Part shown: one piece after another, positions 6,275 to 14,972 of the stretch
Layout of the letters: every line of letters starts with the position of its first letter
Numbering within the stretch: position 1 is the first letter of the stretch
Notes under the pieces: generated by a model
What the model saw: the letters and a program-made list of their open reading frames with translations, nothing else
Databases searched by the model: none
What the model was told of the DNA's origin: nothing
Program-made: the position numbers and the translations under genes
Virus record (IMG/VR): IMGVR_UViG_3300042868_001618
Span: 1 to 20,721 of that record
Source: a virus
Strand: one strand, 5' to 3'
DNA length: 20,721 nucleotides

Positions 6275-7546
6275 TTAAAATCTCTTGAACATATTAGTTC
6301 TTGAGAGGGTTTTTTGTGGAGTTCTAGTAGAAGTGTTTGATCTTCTTTCAGCTTCCTCATCTTGATTTGTATTAGATGAAGTAATTCTTCTAGACTGCTC
6401 CGTTTTTAATTGTCTTACTACTTTTTCAGTAGCTGCTTTACCACCTTGTTCTCTAATCTTTGCTTCAAATCCATTTGGATCTGCAAGTAACCATAGAGCC
6501 TTAGCAATTAAGTCATGTCTTGGTTCTACAAACTGATACTTCTCTAGTAAGTGACCAAGTAAATTAGTTGGTTTACCTGAGATAGAAGGATAGTTAGGTT
6601 GAACAAGTCCCGAGTATAATTGAGCTTGAGTTTTCTTATCAAGTCTAATACCACCTAATTCCCCTACAGATAATGTATTATATACGTTGTCTGTATAAAG
6701 TTTAGCTTGTTGAGCTTGTTGTTGTTTCCTGTGCTCTTGTTCTACAAGTTGTCTATTAATAATCTCATCCTGCATTCTGTCTAACTTCGGTTTGAACTGA
6801 TTAGCTTTTTGATGCAATTTATCCATGTCAGCCCAATCTTGAATTTCAGATTCAATCTCTTCTGGAGTTCCAAAATTAGTAGCATATAAATACTGCCTTG
6901 CAATTTCAGCTTGATCAGATTCACTATCTGCATCAAGTTCTCTAATTTCTTCTACTTGAGCAAGTGTTCTGAAAAGACCTTTTAAATCTTGTCCCCCATC
7001 AGCTACATATTTAGCTGCATACTGAAGTTCTTCTGGAAGAGCAGCAAAGAATTCTTTTGGAGTATTCTCTCTAATTGCAGCTTCTCTTTCATTAAAGTTA
7101 GCTTCAAATAATTCTCTAAAGTCCTTTGTTGTATATTCTTCTAAAGACTTATCATCATCAAAACCAAATAGAGTACCTTCTTCAATCATCTTAGAAGCTA
7201 ATTCAGCAAGACCTGATTTATCAATCTTTGGTCTTCCTTTATTACCTGCATCTTCTTCTTGAGAAATTAAACCATCTAGTTCAGCAATTGTTTCTTCAAC
7301 TTCTGCTTTCTTTTCAGCATCTTCTTGTTTTGCTTCTGGGGTTTTGGATTCTGGTTTGTCAAAGAACGTCATATCTGTCTTCTCCTTTGTGAAGACTGAT
7401 TTCTTTTCAGGTTCTGAACTATCAGTAGGGAGCATCACATTTTCTGCTCCTGGCATTCCGAATAGTTCATCAATATTTACATCTACCTGATCCACCGTTG
7501 TGGATTCTTGGACCTGTTCATTCAGGTCATCTACTACTTTATTCAT
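6275..7546 (-). CDS. Capsid scaffolding protein candidate
   Basis: The product has 423 residues, lies between portal and major capsid genes, and is dominated by charged helical segments. The N-terminal third is acidic (ELFGMPGAENV, then many Glu/Asp/Lys, about 20-110). A central region has EALPEEL-like helices and a QPNYPSISGKP turn further on. Residues about 265-285 form a Gln-rich coiled coil (RKQQQAQQAKLYTDNV). The C-terminus is basic and disordered (EEAERRSNTSTRTPQKTLSR, ending MFKRF), as in scaffolds whose basic tail touches the capsid lattice. Scaffold genes normally hold this place in tailed phages. No protease domain is seen in it or elsewhere in the window. It has a 92-base leader with a TAAAAACCAA element at 7560-7551. 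Confidence 0.75.
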   Translation of the reverse strand: MNKVVDDLNEQVQESTTVDQVDVNIDELFGMPGAENVMLPTDSSEPEKKSVFTKEKTDMTFFDKPESKTPEAKQEDAEKKAEVEETIAELDGLISQEEDAGNKGRPKIDKSGLAELASKMIEEGTLFGFDDDKSLEEYTTKDFRELFEANFNEREAAIRENTPKEFFAALPEELQYAAKYVADGGQDLKGLFRTLAQVEEIRELDADSESDQAEIARQYLYATNFGTPEEIESEIQDWADMDKLHQKANQFKPKLDRMQDEIINRQLVEQEHRKQQQAQQAKLYTDNVYNTLSVGELGGIRLDKKTQAQLYSGLVQPNYPSISGKPTNLLGHLLEKYQFVEPRHDLIAKALWLLADPNGFEAKIREQGGKAATEKVVRQLKTEQSRRITSSNTNQDEEAERRSNTSTRTPQKTLSRTNMFKRF

Positions 7547-7638
7547 GTTGTTGGTTTTTATGTTATATAGTAATATACAAAATAAACTTGGAAAATTTAA
7601 AAGTCACTTATTCTTTTTCAGCACTATATAGCTATGAC
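7547..7638 (-). promoter_or_regulatory. Leader region between portal and scaffold genes
   Basis: This 92-base gap is the longest in the head block apart from the one after the capsid gene. Read on the minus strand it is AT-rich, holds TTATTTTG (one mismatch to TAnnTTTG) around 7585-7578, and ends TAAAAACCAACAACATG. No convincing terminator hairpin is seen. A promoter for extra scaffold and capsid transcription would be logical here but the sequence match is weak. Confidence 0.3.
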
Positions 7639-10380
7639 TTATTTTTTTCCCCTATTTATATCAAATTTATTCTTGTTTTCTTGTGCTATTTGTAATTGTT
7701 TGTCAGCTATTTCTCTTTGAACTTGAAGCTTTTCTCTTTCAATATCATCCTTCTTAGATTGCTGAATACTTCTATTCACTTCCTTCTCTCTTTGAAGATC
7801 AGTCTGTTCTCTGTACTGATCAGTATCCCGGATGTCTTTCATAGCATCTCTATAATCTGACATTTGGTTTTGATCAATATCAACTGTAGATCCATAACCA
7901 GCAGCTCTAATCTCAGCAACAGTAATGTTATTCTGAAGTTGTTTGTCTTGTTTCTCAGCTTCAGCTTGAATAAGAGCCTGTTGTTGTTTTTCTTGAGATG
8001 CAATTTGCTCTTGTTGCATTTGTTGTTGCTGCTGCATATCTGCTTGTTTCTGAGATTGAACTTTTTCTTCAGAAGATTTAAGAGCATCATTAAGTTCTGA
8101 AATAGAGTCAGACTGAACAACTTTACCTAAGTCAAAGATACTAGCTCCAGTAGTATTGTTTTGTAATGCCATTCCTTTAAGTTGTTCAAGAACAGCTCTA
8201 TGGTTTGCATTAGTACTACAGAAGATATTTAAATCTCTCATTAATAATTCAGTACCATTCATTTCAAAGTTTACTTTTTCATCTGCACCAGTAATATAAG
8301 ATAGTCTTACTGAGGCATCTGTTGAATGATAATACTGTGCTAAGTCAGTTCTCATCTGATGTACTCTTGGCATTAAATAATCACAATGCTGCATAAAGAA
8401 CATTTCTGTTTGTGCATATGATGAAGCTACAGCTTGTTCTACACCAGTTGCTGTTTGTTGAGCAATTGGCTGACCCATCCTTTGAGGATTCACTCCAATT
8501 ACTTCATAAGCCTGTTGCTTAAAATGATTAGCTAAACTTATTCTAGACATTAATCTTTCTGTCTGAGATAAATCTAGTTTTTGAAAGTGAGAGAAGTTTA
8601 ATGCATTCTCTGTATTTGTAATACTAGTATCTAAGGGAAGCATACCAAAGTTCTTCATAGCTACATAAGCTTTAGCTAAGTTACCTTTCCCCCAGTCTTC
8701 ACCTAATGAATGTCTAGGCAATGAGTTTTGATCAAGCATAATGATAGTACCTAATTCATCTACTAATATATCAGCAATCTGATTATTAACTATATTATAT
8801 CCAATCTGATATGGCTTCATTAAGTCAATAAGAGCAGTTGATTTTGTATTTCTATCAGAGAATACTGCACCTTCTACTGGAAGTTTACAACCATATAAGT
8901 TTTGATCACCTTTAAATTGAAATTTAATAGGACATATTTTATTTTGGTTGATGCCTACATACATTGGAGCAAACCCGCCAGGGTTATTCATCCCCCAATA
9001 TGAAGGAATATTTGGTCCAATTTTTACACCACCCCAAACTTCATTAATCCAAATCCAATCAATATGCTCTCCATATACAAGATTATCTTTGCTCTTGTTC
9101 TTAAAAAGTCTATTATCATAAATTGGCTTTTCTGTTATTTTATAATCTTCAGTTACTATATCTATAACAACTTCACCATTCTCTTCAATCTTAGTAAGAT
9201 GTCCAAGCTTCTTTTGTGACTTCCAATAAATAGTACTCACTCTTAATAAGAATGCTGTACCTTGATCATAGTAATCTTCACCTTCCATAAGGATCTGATT
9301 AATGATATCTGTACCATCCATTACAGTACCATTCATTGCTGTTGTGTATTGTCTGTAGGCAAGTGAAGGTGAGTTAGTATTCCACTCATGAGATTTGGTA
9401 GCATCATAAAGAGTACCATCATTCTGATATCCTCCTGTAGTATATCCAGCTGATCTGATAGGATAGATAGCTTCTAAGGCCTCCATTTGGTCTTGACTTA
9501 AACACCATCCATATTTATCAATAACATCTGATACAGTAAACATATCTGTCTTACCGACCCAGTTTGCTTGAGATATATATCTTGCATCTGGAGATTTATG
9601 ATAAAAGCAAATTACAGGATTCCATAATTCTACTTCATAATCATCTTCCATCATTTTAAAATGCCAGAATTCTCTATCAGTAATAAGCATATCTCTGAAC
9701 CCTCTTTCCTCAAGTTCATCCATTTTAAATCTTTCTACATCTACCTTATGCTGATGTGATGCCCATTGCTCTATCATTGATCTATAATCTTTCTTAAAAA
9801 AAGATTCAATCTCTGGTAGGCTTTTTAATTTATCTGGATTAGTTTGTTCTTGTGCTTCAGGTGACTCTGGATCTAAACCTTGGTCAATAAGGGCACTTAG
9901 TATTTTAAATCTTGCATCATCTAGAAGAGTATCTTCTATCATCTTTCTTTTTTCTTCTAGAAGTTCATTGTAAGAAGTATCATCTACAGCTCTGTATACT
10001 AACTTGGTAGATCTTTTAGCAAATTCAGCTACTAAGACATTAATAACATTTGGGATAATTGGATAAAACTTTAACTCTAGTGCAGACTGGTCTTCCTTAG
10101 TAAGTGTTTCAACTATTTCTCTATACTCATTATTTTCTTCAACAATATAATCTGACTTATCTATAATACCTTTGGCAAGTTTATAGTTCTTCATTAGTCT
10201 TCTGGCATTCCTACGGATCTGTTTTAATCCTTGCCACTCAACCCAATCAAGATTCCAAGCTGCCCACTCATCAGATTTTTCTTTTTTAGTGATAAATTGT
10301 AGAGGCTGTGTAACAGTGCCCATGCGGTTTGTTTCCGCCTTGGCCCCATTTTTTAACTGCATTGCATTATATATTTGCAT
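7639..10380 (-). CDS. Portal protein
   Basis: The product has 913 residues, long for a portal but near the size seen in crAss-like phages. Near the N-terminus is NARRLMKNYKLAKGIIDKSD, followed by LELKFYPIIPNVINVLVAEF and AKRSTKLVYRAVDD; an 'IxPxINxLVxE..KR' pattern is typical of crAss-like portals. The middle is rich in Trp and Tyr and includes a WINEVWGGVKIG segment. Residues about 780-850 are a Gln/Glu-rich coiled coil (KQADMQQQQQMQQEQIASQE) ending NITVAEIRAAGYGS, again like the C-terminal part of such portals. The charged tail ends NKFDINRGKK. The dodecameric portal forms the DNA channel at one head vertex and docks the terminase. The gene follows the terminase gene by five bases, the usual order. 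Confidence 0.88.
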   Translation of the reverse strand: MQIYNAMQLKNGAKAETNRMGTVTQPLQFITKKEKSDEWAAWNLDWVEWQGLKQIRRNARRLMKNYKLAKGIIDKSDYIVEENNEYREIVETLTKEDQSALELKFYPIIPNVINVLVAEFAKRSTKLVYRAVDDTSYNELLEEKRKMIEDTLLDDARFKILSALIDQGLDPESPEAQEQTNPDKLKSLPEIESFFKKDYRSMIEQWASHQHKVDVERFKMDELEERGFRDMLITDREFWHFKMMEDDYEVELWNPVICFYHKSPDARYISQANWVGKTDMFTVSDVIDKYGWCLSQDQMEALEAIYPIRSAGYTTGGYQNDGTLYDATKSHEWNTNSPSLAYRQYTTAMNGTVMDGTDIINQILMEGEDYYDQGTAFLLRVSTIYWKSQKKLGHLTKIEENGEVVIDIVTEDYKITEKPIYDNRLFKNKSKDNLVYGEHIDWIWINEVWGGVKIGPNIPSYWGMNNPGGFAPMYVGINQNKICPIKFQFKGDQNLYGCKLPVEGAVFSDRNTKSTALIDLMKPYQIGYNIVNNQIADILVDELGTIIMLDQNSLPRHSLGEDWGKGNLAKAYVAMKNFGMLPLDTSITNTENALNFSHFQKLDLSQTERLMSRISLANHFKQQAYEVIGVNPQRMGQPIAQQTATGVEQAVASSYAQTEMFFMQHCDYLMPRVHQMRTDLAQYYHSTDASVRLSYITGADEKVNFEMNGTELLMRDLNIFCSTNANHRAVLEQLKGMALQNNTTGASIFDLGKVVQSDSISELNDALKSSEEKVQSQKQADMQQQQQMQQEQIASQEKQQQALIQAEAEKQDKQLQNNITVAEIRAAGYGSTVDIDQNQMSDYRDAMKDIRDTDQYREQTDLQREKEVNRSIQQSKKDDIEREKLQVQREIADKQLQIAQENKNKFDINRGKK

Positions 10381-10385
10381 ACTAA

Positions 10386-12590
10386 TTATTTAAAGTTTTT
10401 AAAGGCGGATCTTTTCACACCCTGCCCAATACCAAGTTGTTGTTTTCCCATGTGACGAAAAGGACTGCTATTTAATTTAAACAAATTTTCTGACTTTTGC
10501 AAGTTTTTCTTGCTATCATCCATTACTGTTTTCTTTAAGTAGCCTCTATTAGACTGTTGAATTTTCATAAAAGCTACAAGAGCACAGAAGGAAACTAACC
10601 TATCCACATTGACTCCTAGTGCATATTCTCTCATTTCTTTAAGCAACATAGGATCAGGAATTCTTTCAATACCATATGTTGTTCTAACTACAGTACCATC
10701 CTCCATAGTTTCTTGATCTAATTCTTCTCTAGTGTATTCAATTGCATAACTTAGAAGATGGGCTTTAAATAAAGTACCTGTATTCTTCCATCCATACTCT
10801 TGATATACATTGGCATTTGCACCAAGATCTTTTAAGAATACAATTTGATTTTTAGGTACTAAGTATTTATGCTTTCTTCTTTGTATCATGTACTGAATGA
10901 AAAGAGAAATATTGTTTTCAATAAGAGCCCAAGCATTATACCATTCAATTATTAATTCTAATTTTTGATGTGTTCTTTTAATATCATCAAATCTACCACA
11001 CCAGGCAGCTACAATCTTATCTTGCTCTATGTATGTTTCTGTTTCTCCGGCATGAATTTTAGTTATTTCTACAGGAGCTTTCATTACATAGATAGAACAC
11101 AATGAGTCTGATGTTGTTGTCTTACCTTCTGACACGGGATCTATAGAGGCATAATATGTTCCAAAAGAAGGATTCTCTATTGGTCTTTCCCAAACTACTA
11201 ATACACCAGTTTTATCTTCTAGTTTTTTAGGAACTGGGAAATCCATGATTGGCCTTTTATCTGTTAATTTTACAGTAGGTAATCCTGTCTCATCAGCATA
11301 AATGTCTAAGTACTCACATGCATATTCTTTTTCTTCAATTCTTCTTTCTTGTGCTGCAAGTAGATGGGGAGGAAATACAGATACAGATCTATGATCAAAT
11401 GCTTCTTTAATATTTCTAGGATGCTGGGAGATTCTTAACTGATAATCTTCCGGAGATAATTCATTTTTCCATTTTATAAATTGTTCTTCTAAAGCTTTCA
11501 GTGATTCTTCTACTTGTGAATTACCAAACTGATCAATGTAAGGAGGCATTGACCATTGTTCAGGAATAAATAAACCTGACATACCAAATGTGCCTTTATC
11601 ATCAATAAGATTACTTTCAACTGCATAGACATCTTTAGATCCAGGATCTTGAATCATATCTTTCAATGGATAGCATTGAGATAAATCTCCTACAGATCCA
11701 GCTGCAATAAACATACCTGTAGTAATTAAACCAGATCTCATTGCTGGTCTCATGTACTCATATGTCTTATCCATCTTAGGAGCAATTCCTGCTTCTTCAT
11801 GGAAGAAGTATTTAACTGGTCCACCGACACCATTTGTTGGATCTTTCTCAAATGACATACCTTGTATAGTTCCTTTAAGACCAACTTCAGTTTTTCTATC
11901 TCCTTTTCTTACCTCAATCTTTTGTTGCCACATCATAACTTTGTCTGGAGACATTGGCCGGTACCATGCTGTATGCTCATTTAAGAATGCAGCATATTCC
12001 TGTAAAAATTTCCATGATCCTTTCTCATTGATATAATCTTTAAGACTGGCTCCAATCTTAAGAGTAACTCCAGCTTCAAACCATTGTTGGTTAATGAGCT
12101 TACCCATGTGATAATAGGAAGATGCAATCTGACGTTTCTTTAGAATAGCAACATGCTTATAATTCAGTTCTGCTAAAAGCTCATAGAGAGCCATATGATA
12201 TTGAGCATCTCTAATATCTGCAAATCCAAATTGTTGTATCTCCTTATTAAATATAGGTAGGAAGTTCAACCACATATAATATTCTCTTGCAAGAAACCAA
12301 TGGTTATTAGCTTCTTTAATTATGATGCCTTTTCTGCATCTTACCTTTTGCTCATCCCAATAATTTATGAAGTCTTTTGACTTGAAGGGAGATGTACAAT
12401 ATACCCTATCTTTTCTGAATTTATCTGACTCAGATACAAATAGTTTATTTGTAGTTTCATTAAAGTTGTATTGTCCTGGTTCTTTGAATAAGTCAAAGAT
12501 AAAGTCAGCGAAGTCCTTTCTGGATTCAAAACTTGTGGTTGTCCATGTTCCATTGTCATATGTTGGTATATCTTGGTAAATTTCACTCAT
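10386..12590 (-). CDS. terL: Terminase large subunit (packaging ATPase and nuclease)
   Basis: The product has 734 residues. The ATPase part has KKRQIASSYYHMGK (151-164) where Walker A should be; the classical GxxxxGK[ST] is absent. VKYFFHEEAG (259-268) is the Walker B with catalytic Glu, and TGMFIAAGSVGD (291-302) fits the coupling motif. The RNase H-type nuclease part shows YYASIDPVSEG (Asp484), WALIENN (Glu558) and GVNVDRLVSF (Asp663), matching the usual three acidic positions. A Pro- and Lys-containing C-terminal tail follows. The enzyme moves DNA into the prohead through the portal and cuts the concatemer. It starts with an AATAATTATG leader, eight bases after the preceding stop. The altered Walker A suggests a divergent terminase lineage rather than an inactive protein, because all other motifs are present. 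Confidence 0.93.
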   Translation of the reverse strand: MSEIYQDIPTYDNGTWTTTSFESRKDFADFIFDLFKEPGQYNFNETTNKLFVSESDKFRKDRVYCTSPFKSKDFINYWDEQKVRCRKGIIIKEANNHWFLAREYYMWLNFLPIFNKEIQQFGFADIRDAQYHMALYELLAELNYKHVAILKKRQIASSYYHMGKLINQQWFEAGVTLKIGASLKDYINEKGSWKFLQEYAAFLNEHTAWYRPMSPDKVMMWQQKIEVRKGDRKTEVGLKGTIQGMSFEKDPTNGVGGPVKYFFHEEAGIAPKMDKTYEYMRPAMRSGLITTGMFIAAGSVGDLSQCYPLKDMIQDPGSKDVYAVESNLIDDKGTFGMSGLFIPEQWSMPPYIDQFGNSQVEESLKALEEQFIKWKNELSPEDYQLRISQHPRNIKEAFDHRSVSVFPPHLLAAQERRIEEKEYACEYLDIYADETGLPTVKLTDKRPIMDFPVPKKLEDKTGVLVVWERPIENPSFGTYYASIDPVSEGKTTTSDSLCSIYVMKAPVEITKIHAGETETYIEQDKIVAAWCGRFDDIKRTHQKLELIIEWYNAWALIENNISLFIQYMIQRRKHKYLVPKNQIVFLKDLGANANVYQEYGWKNTGTLFKAHLLSYAIEYTREELDQETMEDGTVVRTTYGIERIPDPMLLKEMREYALGVNVDRLVSFCALVAFMKIQQSNRGYLKKTVMDDSKKNLQKSENLFKLNSSPFRHMGKQQLGIGQGVKRSAFKNFK

Positions 12591-12598
12591 AATTATTT

Positions 12599-13117
12599 TT
12601 ATTGATCATATGCCATACCAATCCCACCTCTAACTTTGCTAGACTGTTCTTCTTGAAGATCTTTATAAGCACCTTTAAAAGATTGTCTTATGGCATCATA
12701 GTTTTTGGCTGCAGCAATGAGAGAATTAAAGTTACCATCCCTACCTGTAGTGATAGCACTTGTCTCCATATATCTACCTAATCTATCTAACATAGATGCA
12801 ATACCTTTGTATGCTCTGGATGTAGGTGTCTCATACATTCTTTCACAAAACTGTAATGCTACAAATATTGTATTATCTTCTGTAGAAAATTCTCCCTGTA
12901 CCTGATCTAGGATAAGTGATTCTTTATCAATATCCGGAGTAAAGAAAAAAGGATTAAGATCGGGATTAGGACAGCACATATAAAACAAATACATGTATAT
13001 TTTAAGATAATCTTCAGGGTATTCATCCATTACATCTTTAAGAGCCTTTAAGGTATAACAATGTTCAGTAGGAATAACTACTCCATTCTGTACATCAAAC
13101 AGTTTAGTGAAACTCAT
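12599..13117 (-). CDS. Terminase-adjacent phage protein, small-terminase candidate
   Basis: The product has 172 residues and is mostly helical. It opens MSFTKLFDVQNGVVIPTEHC, then a YTLKALKDVMDEYPEDYLKI helix, a Cys-Pro-Asn-Pro segment (CCPNPDLNPFFF), and a long helical C-terminal half (IFVALQFCERMYE, GIASMLDRLGRYMETSA, NSLIAAAKNYDAIRQSFK). No helix-turn-helix is obvious. It overlaps the nuclease gene by four bases (ATGA) and lies just before the large terminase, the normal place for a small terminase. A protein of this look is frequent next to the terminase in Bacteroidota phages. The small-terminase role is inferred only from position, size and helicity. Confidence 0.78.
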   Translation of the reverse strand: MSFTKLFDVQNGVVIPTEHCYTLKALKDVMDEYPEDYLKIYMYLFYMCCPNPDLNPFFFTPDIDKESLILDQVQGEFSTEDNTIFVALQFCERMYETPTSRAYKGIASMLDRLGRYMETSAITTGRDGNFNSLIAAAKNYDAIRQSFKGAYKDLQEEQSSKVRGGIGMAYDQ

Positions 13118-13944
13118 TTCTTTTTAATTTTAATTTTATTATCATGAAGGTAATGCATTATTGTTTGCACCTCCTCAAATAAATAAGGTAATGCAAGTGG
13201 CTTTACTTCTTTTAATACAGGCTCTCCATTAGCATCTTTCTTGGTTACTGGATATCCCCAATTATCTTCTGTTTCTACTTCAAAGCTAACATGATGGATA
13301 AATATCTTTCCTGGTTTTAACTTTGGATTATGTTTTAGTATAATATACATATAAATACTTAACTGTAGTGCGTAGTGATAGAAATGACAGTCATCTAAAT
13401 TATCTATAGGAGGCAGCAGTTTTTCTGATTTACCTTCCCAATCAACATAAGACTCCATTTTTATTTCTTTGTTGGTCTTGTAGTCAATGATATTTACTTT
13501 ACCATTGACTACTTCAACTAAATCTGATTGACCACAAATACCTACTGAGCGCAAATACACCATGTGTTCTGGATAAACACCTGGTTCTAATTTTTGAGAG
13601 GGGGCTAGTTTAACTCCTTCCTTAACTTCTGTAGGTTTAAATATAGGTATAGTAACTCCTTCTCTTTCCATTGAAGATAAAGCACAGATATCTGATTCTC
13701 TTTGATTATGATACCATGTACCAAGAGTAGTAGATCTGTCAGCTTCATTAGTCCAAATTTGTTGTATTAATACTGGATCCATACCAGCCCACTTAGACTT
13801 TTTACTCTTGCTTACTTTCTCTGCTATTTTCTTAGCATCAAATGGTTTTTTAAAATGGGAAACAAGTGTTGTTACACTTATCCAATCAATGTTACTGTCA
13901 TCAAGACTTCTGTAACTATGATCATCTGCATTAAATACAATCAT
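13114..13944 (-). CDS. PD-(D/E)XK nuclease, RecB/Cas4-like
   Basis: The product has 276 residues and shows the RecB-family nuclease motifs in order: GTWYHNQRE with His79, GICGQSDLVEV with Asp141, NIIDYKTNK with Asp154 and Lys156, and ALQLSIYMY with the QxxxY-type Gln194 and Tyr198. The four-Cys iron-sulfur cluster of Cas4 and AddB is not seen, so the domain is a minimal one. The early VTTLVSHFKKPFD is a common N-terminal element of this family. Likely substrates are DNA ends or branches during recombination, concatemer processing or packaging. It overlaps the next gene by four bases and sits two genes before the large terminase, which favours a packaging or replication-repair role. No CRISPR array or Cas1 is present in the window. 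Confidence 0.9.
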   Translation of the reverse strand: MIVFNADDHSYRSLDDSNIDWISVTTLVSHFKKPFDAKKIAEKVSKSKKSKWAGMDPVLIQQIWTNEADRSTTLGTWYHNQRESDICALSSMEREGVTIPIFKPTEVKEGVKLAPSQKLEPGVYPEHMVYLRSVGICGQSDLVEVVNGKVNIIDYKTNKEIKMESYVDWEGKSEKLLPPIDNLDDCHFYHYALQLSIYMYIILKHNPKLKPGKIFIHHVSFEVETEDNWGYPVTKKDANGEPVLKEVKPLALPYLFEEVQTIMHYLHDNKIKIKKK

Positions 13945-13948
13945 ATTA

Positions 13949-14257
13949 TTAATCTTTAAGGTTATCTAATACATCTTCTTTTTTCTCTGAAATAATTGAT
14001 GCCCATTTCTTTGATGGGCATGAAGTAGAAAGAGATCTAGTTTTAAAAGATAAAGAACATCCACATAGAGAACAACAAGGTTGTGTCTTAGGCATAAGAC
14101 ATTCTTTTCCTACAGTATCTATATCAGGACATGTATTACAAATCTCCATTCTTAATGCTGAGACATGTTCTACAAATTCATCTTTAATAACTGTATTAGT
14201 TATACCTTCAATGATCTGTTTCCGGTTCTTCCAAATTTCCTTTAGACTGGTCTTCAT
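13949..14257 (-). CDS. Zinc-ribbon phage protein
   Basis: I choose the ATG at 14257 (102 residues, MKTSLKEIWKNRKQIIEG). It has an A-rich leader (AAAAAAAATATG) and the shortest overlap, 50 bases, with the HU-like gene; an upstream ATG at 14314 would add a very basic 19-residue extension. Cys motifs fill the second half: ICNTCPD, KECLMP, then PCCSLCGCSLSFKTRSLST and SCPSKKW. The CxxC plus CxLCGCxxxxKTRxxxxxCPxxxW pattern is a zinc-ribbon that recurs in many phages, function unknown to me. Helical flanks (ITNTVIKDEFVEH, KKEDVLDNL) surround it. Placement between the HU-like protein and the nuclease suggests a DNA-processing role. Confidence 0.8.
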   Translation of the reverse strand: MKTSLKEIWKNRKQIIEGITNTVIKDEFVEHVSALRMEICNTCPDIDTVGKECLMPKTQPCCSLCGCSLSFKTRSLSTSCPSKKWASIISEKKEDVLDNLKD

Positions 14258-14612
14258 ATTTTTTTTGTTTAAAGTTATTTTTCTTCTCCTCCTGTAGAGA
14301 AATCTTTTTTTCAATATCTATAAGAGCCTCAAGTTTGCCCTCTACCATTTTCTTATTATAATAAGCTCCAAATGTAGAAGTATCATGTTCCTCCAAACTC
14401 TTTTGATATCTAGGAATTGTTTTGCGCACAGTTCCAGGTTTTACAGCAAAATGCCCCAGACCTTCTACATTAAGTCTGGGGTGTTTTAAATTACTTAGAT
14501 TTTGTCTTACTTCTTTATAAAAGCACTCTACTAAATCTTCTACTAGAGTTGCATTCACACCTAGCTCTTCTGATACTTGAACATATAGCTTACTTGCTTT
14601 CTTCGGTATCAT
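14208..14612 (-). CDS. HU/IHF-like DNA-bending protein with charged C-terminal tail
   Basis: The product has 134 residues. Residues 1-85 fit the HU/IHF fold: an N-terminal helical part with SKLYVQVSEELGVNATLVED and LVECFYKEVRQNLSNLK, then the beta part HPRLNVEGLGHFAVKPGTVR. The last is where bacterial HU has its conserved Gly-x-Gly-x-Phe turn; here GLGHF. The usual Arg-Asn-Pro tip at the arm end is replaced by RKTIPRYQ. Residues 95-134 form an extra Lys/Glu-rich tail absent from host HU. crAss-like phages typically carry IHF-like subunits near structural genes. It may bend DNA for packaging initiation or compact it. It overlaps the previous gene by 23 bases and the zinc-ribbon gene by 50. Confidence 0.85.
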   Translation of the reverse strand: MIPKKASKLYVQVSEELGVNATLVEDLVECFYKEVRQNLSNLKHPRLNVEGLGHFAVKPGTVRKTIPRYQKSLEEHDTSTFGAYYNKKMVEGKLEALIDIEKKISLQEEKKNNFKQKKYEDQSKGNLEEPETDH

Positions 14613-14970
14613 GTCCTAAGAATTTATAGTCAAGTAAAATTGTGCCATTAGTTTGTATCAGCAAACTAGGGTTTAGTTTAATAAGCTTTTTATTACTAGA
14701 ATCTTTAATTACTAATTTGTTTTTTTCAGCTTTGTTTACTGAGTTTCTTACGGTCTGAGGGGATTTAAAAATCCAATCTTCTTCTGCAGATGCGTCTAAA
14801 CAAAAATTAGTAAGTTCTATAGGCTCATTAAAGCTAAGTAAAGTAAGACAGTCAAGATCAGATTCACTCATTGTAATCTTATTGATATAACAGTGAGTTA
14901 AAATTTGAAACTTAACTACATCCCATTTTGACATTTTAACCTTCTTCTGTACTTGATTTACAAGTGCCAT
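14590..14970 (-). CDS. Winged-helix-like phage protein upstream of the HU-like gene
   Basis: The product has 126 residues. The first half is helical (MSKWDVVKFQILTHCYINK, SESDLDCLTLLSFNEPIE). The second half has FKSPQTVRNSVNKAEKNKL, which reads like a recognition helix, followed by VIKDSSNKKLIKLNPSLLIQ and a terminal beta pair (TILLDYKFLG). Such an order is seen in winged-helix proteins. A similar pattern 'IFxSxQxVRNxxxKxxxxxLIxK' is familiar from crAss-like phages, function unknown to me. Overlap of 23 bases with the HU-like gene suggests coupled expression and perhaps joint DNA binding. The assignment to a DNA-binding fold is inference. Confidence 0.72.
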   Translation of the reverse strand: MALVNQVQKKVKMSKWDVVKFQILTHCYINKITMSESDLDCLTLLSFNEPIELTNFCLDASAEEDWIFKSPQTVRNSVNKAEKNKLVIKDSSNKKLIKLNPSLLIQTNGTILLDYKFLGHDTEESK

Positions 14971-14972
14971 GG

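Noticed and set aside
7578-7585. TTATTTTG as a scaffold/capsid promoter -7 element
   Set aside because: It has one mismatch at a conserved position of TAnnTTTG and no -33 box; kept only as a low-confidence leader region.
7839-8120. Minus and plus frames rich in Leu, Asn and Lys inside the portal gene
   Set aside because: They arise from the Gln-rich coiled-coil codons of the portal read in other frames.
11752-12586. Frames inside the terminase gene on both strands
   Set aside because: The terminase frame has all expected motifs; these overlapping frames show none and lack plausible leaders.
13114-13944. Cas4 of a CRISPR system
   Set aside because: The nuclease core fits RecB/Cas4, but there are no cluster Cys residues, no Cas1/Cas2 and no repeat-spacer array in the window.
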